DNA of 44,543 nucleotides from an uncultured Bacilli bacterium (GCA_934096815.1 CAKOMY010000010.1:1-44543); one strand, 5' to 3'; numbered from the stretch's first letter, positions 8,960-16,910 are shown. The notes: a model not told the origin generated them from the sequence alone. Numbers and translations are program-made.

Positions 8960-9748
8960 TTATACTTTAAATGGTGCATTTTGCTTAAATTTTAAGATAA
9001 AACTATTAGGAGAAAAGTTGATATTTTTAAATGAATAATTATATAGAATTTTTAAATCTGATAGCATTTCAACCTTATTTTTAATATTTAAACAATTGTT
9101 ATATAAAGTGATAAATTCACTATCAGGAATATTATGGATATTTGAATTGATATAATTTTTTGCATATTCCTTATCATTATATATTCTTTCAATTTTCATA
9201 ACAGGCAAATCGATTATTCCATTTATTTTAGCATATAAGTTTCTGATTTTTTCTAAAACGATGAAATATACTGCATAAAAACTATTATTATTTATTAAGG
9301 ATTCTAAATCTTCAATCCTGTTATTAATACCAAATATGCCAAATCTATCATTATCAGATAAAGTATGCTCTATTTTTGTATCATAGGCTTCTTTTGCAAA
9401 ATCAATTAATTCTTTAACTTTTCCTTCTTTATCATAATAAATTAAACATGTTGCAAATTTAGTTAAATGGGATGGATCATTATTTTGAATTTCTTCTTTA
9501 ATTTTTTGATATATTGTTTTTAAACTTTCAACAAAATATTCTACTCTTATTCCATCTATTACGCAACTTCCACAGTCTTGAGTTTTGTAATTATCTTTAA
9601 TAATCATCAAATCTAAATCAGATAAATTATTATTCATATTTCTTACATAACTTCCATAAACAATTATGCCTATATAATTATTGATTTGTTCTTGTTTAAT
9701 AAATTTATCTATATATTGTTTTATGTTTTCATTAATCAATTTTATCAC
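8960..9748 (-). CDS. Minimal nucleotidyltransferase-domain protein
   Basis: This 262-residue protein has an N-terminal pol-beta-type nucleotidyltransferase core: VYGSYVRN with G32-S33, then D44-x-D46 (LSDLDLMII) for metal binding. The third carboxylate probably lies in the strand RVEYFVES. The remaining ~180 residues are helical and may be a HEPN-like or substrate-binding helical domain. It is the third gene of a tight operon, 4 bases after the 213-residue gene. Candidate roles are antibiotic or protein nucleotidylation, or an AMPylating antitoxin of the MNT type; the sequence does not decide between them. Confidence 0.8.
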   Translation of the reverse strand: MIKLINENIKQYIDKFIKQEQINNYIGIIVYGSYVRNMNNNLSDLDLMIIKDNYKTQDCGSCVIDGIRVEYFVESLKTIYQKIKEEIQNNDPSHLTKFATCLIYYDKEGKVKELIDFAKEAYDTKIEHTLSDNDRFGIFGINNRIEDLESLINNNSFYAVYFIVLEKIRNLYAKINGIIDLPVMKIERIYNDKEYAKNYINSNIHNIPDSEFITLYNNCLNIKNKVEMLSDLKILYNYSFKNINFSPNSFILKFKQNAPFKV

Positions 9749-9752
9749 TTCT

Positions 9753-10394
9753 TTATTTCATTAACGGGTATTTAGAAAGTATTAACTTCTTAGCACTAGT
9801 TTGACCTTTTGTTATAGCCGTTTCAAAGAAATCTTTTCTTACTTCTTCATAACCATTTTGATTTTTACTACTGTTATAAGGATTTAATATTGTGTATTTT
9901 TGCCTTAATTCACTTGTTAAAACACGATTATAGATTTTATGACAAAATTCACTTAAGGTAATATTTGATTCATTTTTATCAGGAAAATAATATGAATAGT
10001 TATTATTATCAAATTCATTTTTTACATAATCATCAGAACAACTTGTATAAATTTTTCCTGTTTCTATATTTCTAAATGTTTGATACTCAGTTTTATTATC
10101 ATTAAATGGAACAATAATGCGATAATAATCAGTTTCTTCATAACATATTTTACATTCTAACATATAATTGCTTGTATGTACTAATATACTATTTGTTTCG
10201 GTAATTTCGATATTTTTTAATAATTCCTTTATTATGGCCCACGTATCTTCGATTTGCATTCTTTCAATATTCATTCCATTAAGTTTTAGATATTCTAAAA
10301 CATTATCTTCTTTTAATAATTGGTTAATTCTTGTTCTTCTTTCTAATTCTTGATTATACATTTTCTTTAATTTTATTAATTCTTCTCTTTTCAT
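9753..10394 (-). CDS. Unknown 213-residue protein in CYTH operon
   Basis: I do not recognise this protein. It starts with a charged helical stretch (MKREELIKLKKMYNQELERR) that may form a coiled coil. A central beta-rich part follows with a CKIC pair at about 81-84 and RNIETGKIYTSCSDD at about 109-123, then a helical basic C-terminus. No membrane segment is seen. Its ATG shares one base with the HTH-CYTH stop codon (TAATG), so it is translationally coupled, and the nucleotidyltransferase follows 4 bases later. The three products probably act together. Confidence 0.65.
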   Translation of the reverse strand: MKREELIKLKKMYNQELERRTRINQLLKEDNVLEYLKLNGMNIERMQIEDTWAIIKELLKNIEITETNSILVHTSNYMLECKICYEETDYYRIIVPFNDNKTEYQTFRNIETGKIYTSCSDDYVKNEFDNNNYSYYFPDKNESNITLSEFCHKIYNRVLTSELRQKYTILNPYNSSKNQNGYEEVRKDFFETAITKGQTSAKKLILSKYPLMK

Positions 10395-11119
10395 TATTTT
10401 TCCTTTATTAAATAATCAATATATTTTCTTCTTTCAATCATATTTAAATCAATTTTTAATTCTTTCATCAAATTTAATAAGTTGTATGTATCTTTTTCAA
10501 AATTATCTATTTGATTAATTACTTCTATTTCTATAAATAAACCAATGCTTTCAACATTATCAAATGAAAATTCATACTTATTTTCATATATGTAGGTAGT
10601 TCTTTCTTTAACAATTGTTCCTAATTCATTAACATTTAATTCCTGTAATATTTTATTTAGATTATTTAAGTTATCAATTAAAACATCATATTTTTCATAA
10701 TAAGAATTATTTATTTTCTTTTTTAAATTAAAAATACACTTTCCATTTTCATTTCTTGTTCTTAACCAACTATTTTTATCTTTTAAACTATAATAAGTAT
10801 CAATTTGTTTAACAGTATTTTTGTATTTTGCTGTGTTTTTTACTAAATTTAATATTCTTTCATGTTCGCTTTTATCTACTTTTAGTTTTATTTCTATTTC
10901 ATTATTATTTAAATTAATGTAATCATCACTTATTAAATAATAGAAACTTTTCTTAAAGTAATTTGATATTTTATAAATCATATTCAAATCTGGTGTTGTA
11001 CGATCGTTTTCCCAACTAGATATTGTTTTTTCAGATATATGCAAAATATCAGCAAGTTCACTTTGTTTTAAATTATTTGATATTCTAATATTTTTTATTT
11101 TTTCTCCTAAACTTTCCAT
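10394..11119 (-). CDS. HTH (XRE)-CYTH fusion protein
   Basis: A 241-residue fusion. Residues about 5-60 are a Cro/CI-type helix-turn-helix (LKQSELADILHISEKTISSWE). Residues about 74-240 are a CYTH domain, with the diagnostic ExExK (EIEIK, 74-78), RTRNENGK, NLKKK, and the late strands KYEFSFDNV and FIEIEV. CYTH enzymes hydrolyse or use triphosphates (thiamine triphosphatase, tripolyphosphatase, class IV adenylate cyclase, RNA triphosphatase) through a tunnel lined by these residues. A fused DNA-binding domain suggests a ligand-sensing or self-regulating repressor. The ATG at 11119 has AAGGGAG ahead, and the -10 element lies upstream of it, excluding the longer start at 11149. Confidence 0.85.
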   Translation of the reverse strand: MESLGEKIKNIRISNNLKQSELADILHISEKTISSWENDRTTPDLNMIYKISNYFKKSFYYLISDDYINLNNNEIEIKLKVDKSEHERILNLVKNTAKYKNTVKQIDTYYSLKDKNSWLRTRNENGKCIFNLKKKINNSYYEKYDVLIDNLNNLNKILQELNVNELGTIVKERTTYIYENKYEFSFDNVESIGLFIEIEVINQIDNFEKDTYNLLNLMKELKIDLNMIERRKYIDYLIKEK

Positions 11120-11139
11120 GTTATCTCCCTTACATTTAC

Positions 11140-11148
11140 ATTTTATCA
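11140..11148 (-). promoter_or_regulatory. Extended -10 of the CYTH operon
   Basis: TGATAAAAT on the minus strand, 21 bases before the HTH-CYTH start codon. No good -35 is seen, which suits a TG-extended promoter. Confidence 0.45.
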
Positions 11149-11194
11149 TAAGTTATTTTAAATATTGCTCTATTTTATGTAGAGTTTGTTCTTT

Positions 11195-11229
11195 AAATAA
11201 AAAAACTGCTAGATTTTTCTAACAGTTTT
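11195..11229 (-). terminator. Terminator of the DUF2207 gene
   Basis: A 12-bp stem with one G-U pair (arms 11218-11229 and 11202-11213, 4-nt loop) directly follows the stop codon and is followed by a run of T on the minus strand. Confidence 0.85.
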
Positions 11230-11231
11230 CG

Positions 11232-12317
11232 CTACTTATTTTTAATTTTATTTATTAATAGCCCAATAAATGGGAATAAGATTATTAAATATACATATGG
11301 ATATTTAAAATTATAGAATAAATAATTAAAACCACATAGTATACCCGCAAATATGATCAAAAGGATAAATATTTTTTTATTAAAGAAATTCATTACAGCA
11401 ATTAAAATTGTACCTACTAAAAGAATTACTGCAAGTGCATAAAATACATAAATTATATTATTTAAAATTGTTTCGTTATTATCTGTCTTAATTTTGCGAC
11501 TATCTTCAACAGATTTTATTTGTTCTAAAGCATCTTCTTTAGAATTATTTAAATTTATATCTATTCCAACATAATTTTGTGGTAATGTCATTCTTATATT
11601 AAATTCAGTTACCTCATTAAATTCACCATATATTCCGACTTTTTCTTTGTTCTTATTTTCTAATTCTTGAAAAACACTATTCTTTCTTGGACCATGAATC
11701 CAAATGTTATATAAGTCTAAATCTTTTTCATTTACTGGATATGGAGTTATAACTCTAACAATTGTTTTATCAGCGTTTAAATTTAAATTTTTAAATGTAT
11801 AATTAAGTTCTTTTATATCATTATGCTTTACAACAGCGTTATTTACGGTATATTCGATATAAAAAGCAATTTCATCACTCGTAATTGGATATAATATTTT
11901 TAAATCACCAGTTCCATCTTTGTTGTCATGATAAGAATATCCTTCCTTAGATGGATTTTTTAGGTCAAATTCTTTTAATGCTGATGTTTCATCTCTATTT
12001 AAATTATTAATATCAATTTTATCGGTTAATTTAAATGCAGACACTTTATTGATGCTTATACTATGGGCATTGTAAAATGAAGATCCTTCATAATTTACTT
12101 TTGATTTTCCATCCCAACTACTTGTTCCAAAGCTATAATAATTAAGTTTTCGATTTAAGTATTCAGCATTTCCTTTTACTAGAATTAATTCTTTTACCTT
12201 AATAGCACCTGCTATTTCTACTTCTGTATCAACAATATGTGTTGAGACTTCTAAATTATCAGCAAAGACGAATAATGGAAATAACAACATTATTAAAAAT
12301 ATAATTATCTTTTTCAT
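11232..12317 (-). CDS. DUF2207 family membrane protein
   Basis: A 361-residue protein with a cleavable-type signal (MKKIIIFLIMLLFPLFVFA, cut probably after FADN). A long extracytoplasmic beta-rich domain matches the DUF2207 layout (for example VRVITPYPVNEKDL and IRMTLPQN), and three membrane helices lie at about residues 275-360. DUF2207 proteins are predicted membrane proteins of unknown role. A GTG nine bases upstream would add three residues, but AAGGTGG is correctly placed for the ATG at 12317. It follows a 64-residue membrane protein by 31 bases. Confidence 0.8.
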   Translation of the reverse strand: MKKIIIFLIMLLFPLFVFADNLEVSTHIVDTEVEIAGAIKVKELILVKGNAEYLNRKLNYYSFGTSSWDGKSKVNYEGSSFYNAHSISINKVSAFKLTDKIDINNLNRDETSALKEFDLKNPSKEGYSYHDNKDGTGDLKILYPITSDEIAFYIEYTVNNAVVKHNDIKELNYTFKNLNLNADKTIVRVITPYPVNEKDLDLYNIWIHGPRKNSVFQELENKNKEKVGIYGEFNEVTEFNIRMTLPQNYVGIDINLNNSKEDALEQIKSVEDSRKIKTDNNETILNNIIYVFYALAVILLVGTILIAVMNFFNKKIFILLIIFAGILCGFNYLFYNFKYPYVYLIILFPFIGLLINKIKNK

Positions 12318-12348
12318 TTTTACCACCTTACGTAGTTAATTCTATCAT

Positions 12349-12543
12349 TTATGTTTTAGGATGTAAAGAGCGAATAAGCAAATAAATACTTGGAAATAAG
12401 ATAAGAGTTTCTACATGGGTTACAATGATAAATAAGTAATTTAATATGCCATCTATAAATAATTCATTTAGATAAATAATATAAAACATTATACTATAAC
12501 TGATTAAAAATAAGCTGATTATTATTTTTATTATATTTGTCAT
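12349..12543 (-). CDS. Small two- or three-helix membrane protein
   Basis: A 64-residue protein made almost entirely of hydrophobic helices (about 4-24 and 33-57), with a short basic end (RSLHPKT). No family is recognised. The Shine-Dalgarno is weak. It precedes the DUF2207 gene in the same direction and may be co-transcribed with it. A real gene is likely from its position and composition, but in AT-rich DNA hydrophobic ORFs arise easily. Confidence 0.5.
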   Translation of the reverse strand: MTNIIKIIISLFLISYSIMFYIIYLNELFIDGILNYLFIIVTHVETLILFPSIYLLIRSLHPKT

Positions 12544-12620
12544 ATTACATTATATTTATCCATAATGAATAGTATTAATAATTTAAAATTTGATTTTTTA
12601 AAAAAACTAGCAAAAAATAA

Positions 12621-12649
12621 TTGCACTATAAAAATATTTATGATATATT
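12621..12649 (+). promoter_or_regulatory. Promoter of the tRNA pair
   Basis: TTGCAC, 17-base spacer, TATATT preceded by TGA, placed 14 bases before the first tRNA. Confidence 0.8.
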
Positions 12650-12662
12650 TAAGAAGTGTTAA

Positions 12663-12739
12663 GGATCTTTAGCTCAGTTGGTTAGAGCATCCGGCTCATA
12701 ACCGGGCGGTCGTAGGTTCGAGTCCTACAAGATCCACCA
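12663..12739 (+). tRNA. tRNA-Ile2 (CAT anticodon, lysidine type)
   Basis: A 77-base cloverleaf with encoded CCA. The acceptor stem GGATCTT pairs with AAGATCC, the D loop has AGCTCAGTTGGTTAGAGC, the anticodon loop is CTCATAA, and the T arm is TAGGTTCGAGTCCTA. CAT could mean Met, but the acceptor stem and the CTCATAA loop match Firmicutes tRNA-Ile2, in which TilS converts the C to lysidine to read AUA. This fits a genome rich in ATA codons. It is not the initiator, because it lacks the GGG/CCC anticodon-stem pairs. Confidence 0.88.
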
Positions 12740-12747
12740 TTTTTTTT

Positions 12748-12832
12748 GCAGGTATGGCGGAATTGGCAGACGCGCTAGACTTAGGATCTAGTGGATACAT
12801 CCGTGCAGGTTCAAGTCCTGTTACCTGCACCA
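12748..12832 (+). tRNA. tRNA-Leu (TAG anticodon)
   Basis: An 85-base class II tRNA with encoded CCA. The acceptor GCAGGTA pairs with TACCTGC. The D arm is GGCGGAATTGGCAGACGC, the anticodon loop is CTTAGGA, a long variable arm follows, and the T arm is CAGGTTCAAGTCCTG. It is separated from tRNA-Ile2 by 8 bases and co-transcribed with it. Confidence 0.95.
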
Positions 12833-12844
12833 TTTAAAATAATT

Positions 12845-12880
12845 AAAGTTGCTTTAATATGAGTAACTTTTTTATTTTCT
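12845..12880 (+). terminator. Terminator of the tRNA operon
   Basis: A 9-bp stem with one G-U pair (12845-12853 with 12862-12870) is followed by a T run. Confidence 0.8.
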
Positions 12881-12884
12881 ATAA

Positions 12885-12919
12885 ATAGAAAAAAAGATAA
12901 ACAAATTAATGCTTATCTT
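12885..12919 (-). terminator. Terminator of the 140-residue gene
   Basis: A 7-bp stem (12913-12919 with 12894-12900) overlaps the stop codon at 12906 and is followed by a run of T on the minus strand. It is convergent with the tRNA terminator. Confidence 0.65.
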
Positions 12920-13328
12920 GTAACATATTTAATAAATCAATTTTAAACATATCTTTTTCAGCGTTAGCTTTACTAATCATTACGCCTTTATAAGTTGTTA
13001 ATTCAGCCATATGTCCTTCTAATAATATATCCGAAGGTGTTATAGTATCTAACATAATAACGTTTTCTTTTTTATAAACAATATAATGCAATTTAATATC
13101 ACCATGAACTTGACTAAACATATGGTCACTTTTAAGTTTTAATTCGTATGTTTCTGTTCCTTTAGCTTTATTTTTAGAAACTAATTCTCCTAAAAAATTA
13201 CCTTTTCTTAATTCTGGATAAAATGAAAAGTTTAATTCTTTAAAAGCAAGCATATTATATTTTTTTAATGCTCTTTCTAATTTCTTATATTCATTTTCAT
13301 TTATATAATCTAAGATATATCCTTTCAT
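12906..13328 (-). CDS. Unknown 140-residue soluble protein
   Basis: No family is recognised. It starts MKGYILDYINENEYKKLERAL, has a beta-rich middle (LKLHYIVYKKENVIMLDTITPSD-like strands at about 75-100) and ends with MISKANAEKDMFKIDLLNMLQ. It could be a small ligand- or stress-responsive protein. An in-frame ATG at 13406 would give 166 residues, but it lies upstream of a consensus promoter, so translation must start later. GGGGG precedes the ATG at 13328. It is monocistronic with its own terminator. Confidence 0.7.
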   Translation of the reverse strand: MKGYILDYINENEYKKLERALKKYNMLAFKELNFSFYPELRKGNFLGELVSKNKAKGTETYELKLKSDHMFSQVHGDIKLHYIVYKKENVIMLDTITPSDILLEGHMAELTTYKGVMISKANAEKDMFKIDLLNMLQDKH

Positions 13329-13362
13329 TTCTAAAACCCCCATATCCCTTATTTGTACTTGT

Positions 13363-13391
13363 ATTTTAGCACATATTTTAATAAATGTCAA
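13363..13391 (-). promoter_or_regulatory. Consensus promoter of the 140-residue gene
   Basis: TTGACA, 17-base spacer, TAAAAT with a TGC extension on the minus strand. This is the strongest match to a vegetative promoter on this strand of the region. Confidence 0.85.
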
Positions 13392-13435
13392 ATCATTTGT
13401 TCGCAAAGTTCATATCATTTGTTCGTAAAGTTTAT
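13392..13435. repeat. Two tandem 22-bp repeats upstream of promoter
   Basis: ATCATTTGTTCGCAAAGTTC-type unit at 13392-13413, repeated at 13414-13435 with two changes (both C to T on the plus strand). The first copy directly abuts the -35 box of the 140-residue gene's promoter. Two turns of helix apart, they would suit two dimers of a regulator bound to one face of the DNA. Confidence 0.8.
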
Positions 13436-13457
13436 ATTTTTATGATATTTTATTTGA

Positions 13458-15776
13458 TTATTTACTTTTTATTATTCTCTTTTCTGGTATTATTATGTCT
13501 GTTTTATATTTTTTTAAAACTTTTACAAAAAATTTTATTGCTTCGTCATAAGATATCATGACGTATGAAAGTATTCCAATATTATTACCATTGATTTCAA
13601 TTTTTGAACGATTTAAACGTGCAATAGTTCCATTTTGGAATAAAATTGACATATTACTAAATAATTCTAACCAAACAGTCATAAAATTCATTTTACGAGA
13701 ATATCCTAATGATGCTAATCTACTATCTTCATCATCTATAATATCTATAATTGGCCTAAATATTTTTTTAAAATAAGTACACATTTCTGATTCACTATAA
13801 TCTAATATTTCCTCTCTTAAGATGAACATTTCACCTATTTTCGCAAATATTTTTTTAATGTAATCATAACTCATAATTCCAGTTTCTTCATCAAGTGTTG
13901 CATATTTCACTTGATATTTTTTTACAATGAAACTTATATCAGAATCTATGTCATATTTGTCATTATAAAAATTCATTTTTAATGGCTTAATAGGCAACAA
14001 TACTTTGGTATGCATTACATTATCCTCTTTAGCAAGATCAGAAGAAATTTGTATATTCATTGTTTCAATGTTGCCATTAACAATCAGTATCATATCGTCT
14101 TTTTGAGAACATCTAATATCTATCTTTTCCATATTATTATTAGTAATAATTAATAAGGGTTTATCATGATCATAATAATTTATTAAAATATTTATATGCT
14201 TACTTAAAATATGTTCTGGAAAAATATTAAAATCAATATCATATAAAGAAGAATATAATTTAAGGATTGGCTCATATGCTTTATAATCATTAATTATATT
14301 AATTAATAAAGTATAAGTTTCTTTATTGGTAGTATCAGAATCAATAGATGCATCATTATTAGATCTGTTTGAAATATTAAGCAATTCATTTTTAAGCTGT
14401 TCTTCAGTTATATCATTTTTGGATAAATAGTTATTTACTCCTATTAACAGCTTGTAAAAATCTTTTACCGCTAAATTACGTTTCAAGTAACTTACATAAA
14501 TAGATTTTTCATTAGCAAAATAATCATTAAATCCGCTTTCATAATCTAATGATAATAATAACTTTAAATTAAAATTTATTATCTTTTCGGTAATTGGAAG
14601 GTTATCAAAATAATTAGAAAAAAAACTAATGTTAGAAGAGTTTGATAAATTCCAATAATCTTTATCATATTTTTCAAATATAGTCATTAAAATATTAACT
14701 ATATCTTCTGAATATTGTTTATTTCCTTTAAATATTGGCGATTGTTTCAATTTTAATAAGATTAATTTTGAATCAATTATTGACCTATAAAATTCTTTTT
14801 CATTATTATCCGTAATAGAATTATAATATCTACTAAAATTAAAATAACTAGATGAGAGAAAATAAGTACAAGCATTGAATATTATTTGATATAAATCTTC
14901 AAAGTCTTCTTTGGTTAATTTGTTTTTACCATACTTATTAAAGATATTGTAATACATTTTTATTTTCTTTAAATTATCAATTACATTTATTTGTACAACT
15001 ATATTTTCTATTTCACTATTCGCAATTAAATCTAGTTGTTCTTTTAATTTATCTATTAAATCTTTATTTTCATATACAAATTTATCTATAATTATTTCCA
15101 TATATGTTATTTTATCGGCTATGGTTAAATTATCATTTAAATCAAGTGAAGAATTAAATAAATCTTTATAGTCTTTCTCAACTTCTTTATATCTTTTTTC
15201 TAGTGCTTCTTTAGTATTTTCATCTATATTTTTCGGATATTTTGAAATAGCACAAGCACTATAATCAAATATTTTTTGCTCTGATATTACATATGAACTG
15301 TTTATAGTATTAATTTGATAATCAAGGGCTTTTAGTATATTTATTTTTCTTCTTCCTAAAAAATATAATCCCAAATATTTTGATAGATATTTCTTATCTT
15401 TTCTAATTACATTTAAGGCAATATATTTATATTTTAAAATATTTTTTATTTCACTAAGCTTATGAGAATAATACATTAACTTTTTGCTATCTATTATAGA
15501 GCTAACTATATCGCCAAAATGATCTTTTAGCATAATGTCAAATGCCAAATCTGGATACATTTTTGTTTTATTAAATAGTTCTTTATCTAAGTTAAAATAA
15601 TTATCTTCAGTATCATAAAAATTTAAATATTCTTGTTTTAATTTATTGACATATTCTTGTTCTTCACTTGTTAATTCTTTATATGAAGGTATATTAGAAT
15701 AAGAATTGTTCGCTATATTTTGATTAGACTTATTATTGTCTTTATCTTTCTTTTTAAATAAATTACTCCAAAACAT
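13458..15776 (-). CDS. Large paralogous protein 3, unknown function
   Basis: A 772-residue third member of the paralogous family, 5 kb from the other two. The start MFWSNLFKKK and the N-terminal ~330 residues follow the other copies (for example TYMEIIIDKFVYENKDLI). The C-terminal part is longer and different, with beta strands such as PLLIITNNNMEKIDIRCS and DMILIVNGNIETMNIQ. Its end, IIPEKRIIKSK, only loosely resembles EKPKTLIKK. A longer reading from 15857 is excluded because the promoter at 15802-15830 lies inside it. AAAAGGGGA precedes the ATG at 15776. Function is unknown. Confidence 0.72.
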   Translation of the reverse strand: MFWSNLFKKKDKDNNKSNQNIANNSYSNIPSYKELTSEEQEYVNKLKQEYLNFYDTEDNYFNLDKELFNKTKMYPDLAFDIMLKDHFGDIVSSIIDSKKLMYYSHKLSEIKNILKYKYIALNVIRKDKKYLSKYLGLYFLGRRKINILKALDYQINTINSSYVISEQKIFDYSACAISKYPKNIDENTKEALEKRYKEVEKDYKDLFNSSLDLNDNLTIADKITYMEIIIDKFVYENKDLIDKLKEQLDLIANSEIENIVVQINVIDNLKKIKMYYNIFNKYGKNKLTKEDFEDLYQIIFNACTYFLSSSYFNFSRYYNSITDNNEKEFYRSIIDSKLILLKLKQSPIFKGNKQYSEDIVNILMTIFEKYDKDYWNLSNSSNISFFSNYFDNLPITEKIINFNLKLLLSLDYESGFNDYFANEKSIYVSYLKRNLAVKDFYKLLIGVNNYLSKNDITEEQLKNELLNISNRSNNDASIDSDTTNKETYTLLINIINDYKAYEPILKLYSSLYDIDFNIFPEHILSKHINILINYYDHDKPLLIITNNNMEKIDIRCSQKDDMILIVNGNIETMNIQISSDLAKEDNVMHTKVLLPIKPLKMNFYNDKYDIDSDISFIVKKYQVKYATLDEETGIMSYDYIKKIFAKIGEMFILREEILDYSESEMCTYFKKIFRPIIDIIDDEDSRLASLGYSRKMNFMTVWLELFSNMSILFQNGTIARLNRSKIEINGNNIGILSYVMISYDEAIKFFVKVLKKYKTDIIIPEKRIIKSK

Positions 15777-15801
15777 ATACATTCCCCTTTTATTAGGGTT
15801 T

Positions 15802-15830
15802 ATTCTAGCATAAAAACAAAATTTATGCAA
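15802..15830 (-). promoter_or_regulatory. Promoter of paralogue 3
   Basis: TTGCAT, 17-base spacer, TAGAAT with TGC in front (minus strand), the same architecture as the other two paralogues. Confidence 0.6.
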
Positions 15831-15891
15831 ACATTTTTTTGATTTTTGCTTATTCATTAATTATTATCATATATTTATCATATTAATTAAT

Positions 15892-16248
15892 ATGAATAAA
15901 AGTATAAGCGGTCAATTATTTGATGTTGAAAAAGAAAATATTATTTGGTTAATATATCTTTTTATAATTGGGGCAAATTTTATTAGTAATTATTTTGAAG
16001 AAAAATATATTTATACGGTCGATGAAAAGTATCGTAAAATTTTTAGATATATAAATATTCTTGTTTTGTTTATCGCATTATGCATATATATTTATACTAC
16101 TTATGTTACTTATAAAAACACAAAAAAAGATTCCCCAACTTATAGGAAACTTTTATTACTTGCAAGTATATGTATTTTAATAGGTGGTGCAATTTACTTA
16201 TATGTTGAAGTGTATAAGAATGCTAATCCAGAAATTGATATTATTTAA
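15892..16248 (+). CDS. Three-helix membrane protein, unknown
   Basis: A 118-residue protein with membrane helices at about 18-36, 51-71 and 85-105, and a lysine-rich cytoplasmic-type loop (TYKNTKKDSPTYRK) between the last two. No family is recognised. It is one of the few plus-strand genes here and converges on the pilin gene, overlapping its end by 8 bases. The start has only a poor Shine-Dalgarno. Confidence 0.6.
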   Translation: MNKSISGQLFDVEKENIIWLIYLFIIGANFISNYFEEKYIYTVDEKYRKIFRYINILVLFIALCIYIYTTYVTYKNTKKDSPTYRKLLLLASICILIGGAIYLYVEVYKNANPEIDII

Positions 16249-16468
16249 ACATATCTTCTAGGCTGTCACCATTACTTACGCACTTACCTTCGCCTACTTT
16301 TTCACCGGCTTCATAATCTTCACCCATTAATTGACATCCTGTTTTAGTCATGGCATCTTTTAAGTATCCGCCAAAGTAAGAAACAAGACCTACCACTAGT
16401 ACAGTAACTAATCCAATTATAACAACGTATTCTACTAAGGCTTGACCATTTTTATTTAACTTTTTCAA
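16241..16468 (-). CDS. Flp/Fap-type pilin-like protein
   Basis: The 75-residue product begins with a short basic leader and NGQALVEYVVIIGLVTVLVV. This is the Flp-type class III signal with the conserved glycine, then ALVEY with Glu at +5, then a hydrophobic pilin helix. Prepilin peptidase would cut after the glycine. The C-terminal half is polar and contains two cysteines that could form a disulphide. The start codon is TTG, with AAGGTGA six bases upstream; a nearby ATG is out of frame. No tad assembly genes lie in the window, so this is an orphan pilin here. Confidence 0.8.
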   Translation of the reverse strand: MKKLNKNGQALVEYVVIIGLVTVLVVGLVSYFGGYLKDAMTKTGCQLMGEDYEAGEKVGEGKCVSNGDSLEDMFK

Positions 16469-16511
16469 TCATAATCACCTTTACTCTATCTACCTAAATT
16501 ATCTTATTTTT

Positions 16512-16540
16512 TTGATTTTTTGTCAATTATTATATATAAT
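16512..16540 (+). promoter_or_regulatory. Promoter of the DUF192 gene
   Basis: TTGATT, 17-base spacer, TATAAT. Transcription would begin near 16547, giving a very short leader that still holds the GAGG Shine-Dalgarno. Confidence 0.75.
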
Positions 16541-16556
16541 AACTTTGAGGTATTTG

Positions 16557-16841
16557 ATGAAAATTGTAAAGGCAAATAGTTTTATTAAAAAATTCAAGGG
16601 ATTAATGTTTAAAAAAAATATAGAATATGGAATGTTTTTTTCTAACACTAATAAGATACACACTTTCTTTATGAGGGAATGTATTGATATATATGGATTA
16701 GATGGTGATTATGTTGTTAAAGATATTTGTTTTAATGTAAAACCTTGGAAAATTGTATTTTTAAAGAACTCTAAACATGCTTTAGAGATTCCATGTAGTA
16801 GTAATTACAAATTATCAAAAAATGAGAAAGTAAGATTTTAG
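16557..16841 (+). CDS. DUF192 family protein
   Basis: A 94-residue DUF192 protein. The family's GLM motif (FKGLMFKKN), the GMFF strand and the HTFFMRECID segment (equivalent to FWMKNTxIPLD) appear in order. The common version is a ~120-residue secreted domain; this one lacks a signal peptide. Function of the family is unknown. GAGG precedes the ATG at 16557, and the promoter overlaps the longer in-frame start at 16512, excluding it. Confidence 0.75.
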   Translation: MKIVKANSFIKKFKGLMFKKNIEYGMFFSNTNKIHTFFMRECIDIYGLDGDYVVKDICFNVKPWKIVFLKNSKHALEIPCSSNYKLSKNEKVRF

Positions 16842-16870
16842 GAGTTTTACTTTATTTTTTTAGTTTTTTT

Positions 16871-16879
16871 TGCTAAAAT
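16871..16879 (+). promoter_or_regulatory. Extended -10 promoter of def
   Basis: TGCTAAAAT, 31 bases before the def start codon. The -35 region is only T-rich. Confidence 0.55.
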
Positions 16880-16910
16880 AATCGTGTTATGAAATGGGGC
16901 GTGTAGTTTT

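Noticed and set aside
12663..12739. tRNA-Met (elongator or initiator) from the CAT anticodon
   Set aside because: The acceptor stem and the CTCATAA anticodon loop fit Firmicutes tRNA-Ile2, and initiator features are absent.
13392..13435. Start of a CRISPR array
   Set aside because: Only two units, directly abutting without spacers and next to a promoter; no cas gene in the window.
16120..16248. Convergent overlap of the 118-residue gene with the pilin as evidence that one is false
   Set aside because: An 8-base convergent overlap is acceptable; the pilin is clearly real and the membrane protein has three well-formed helices.
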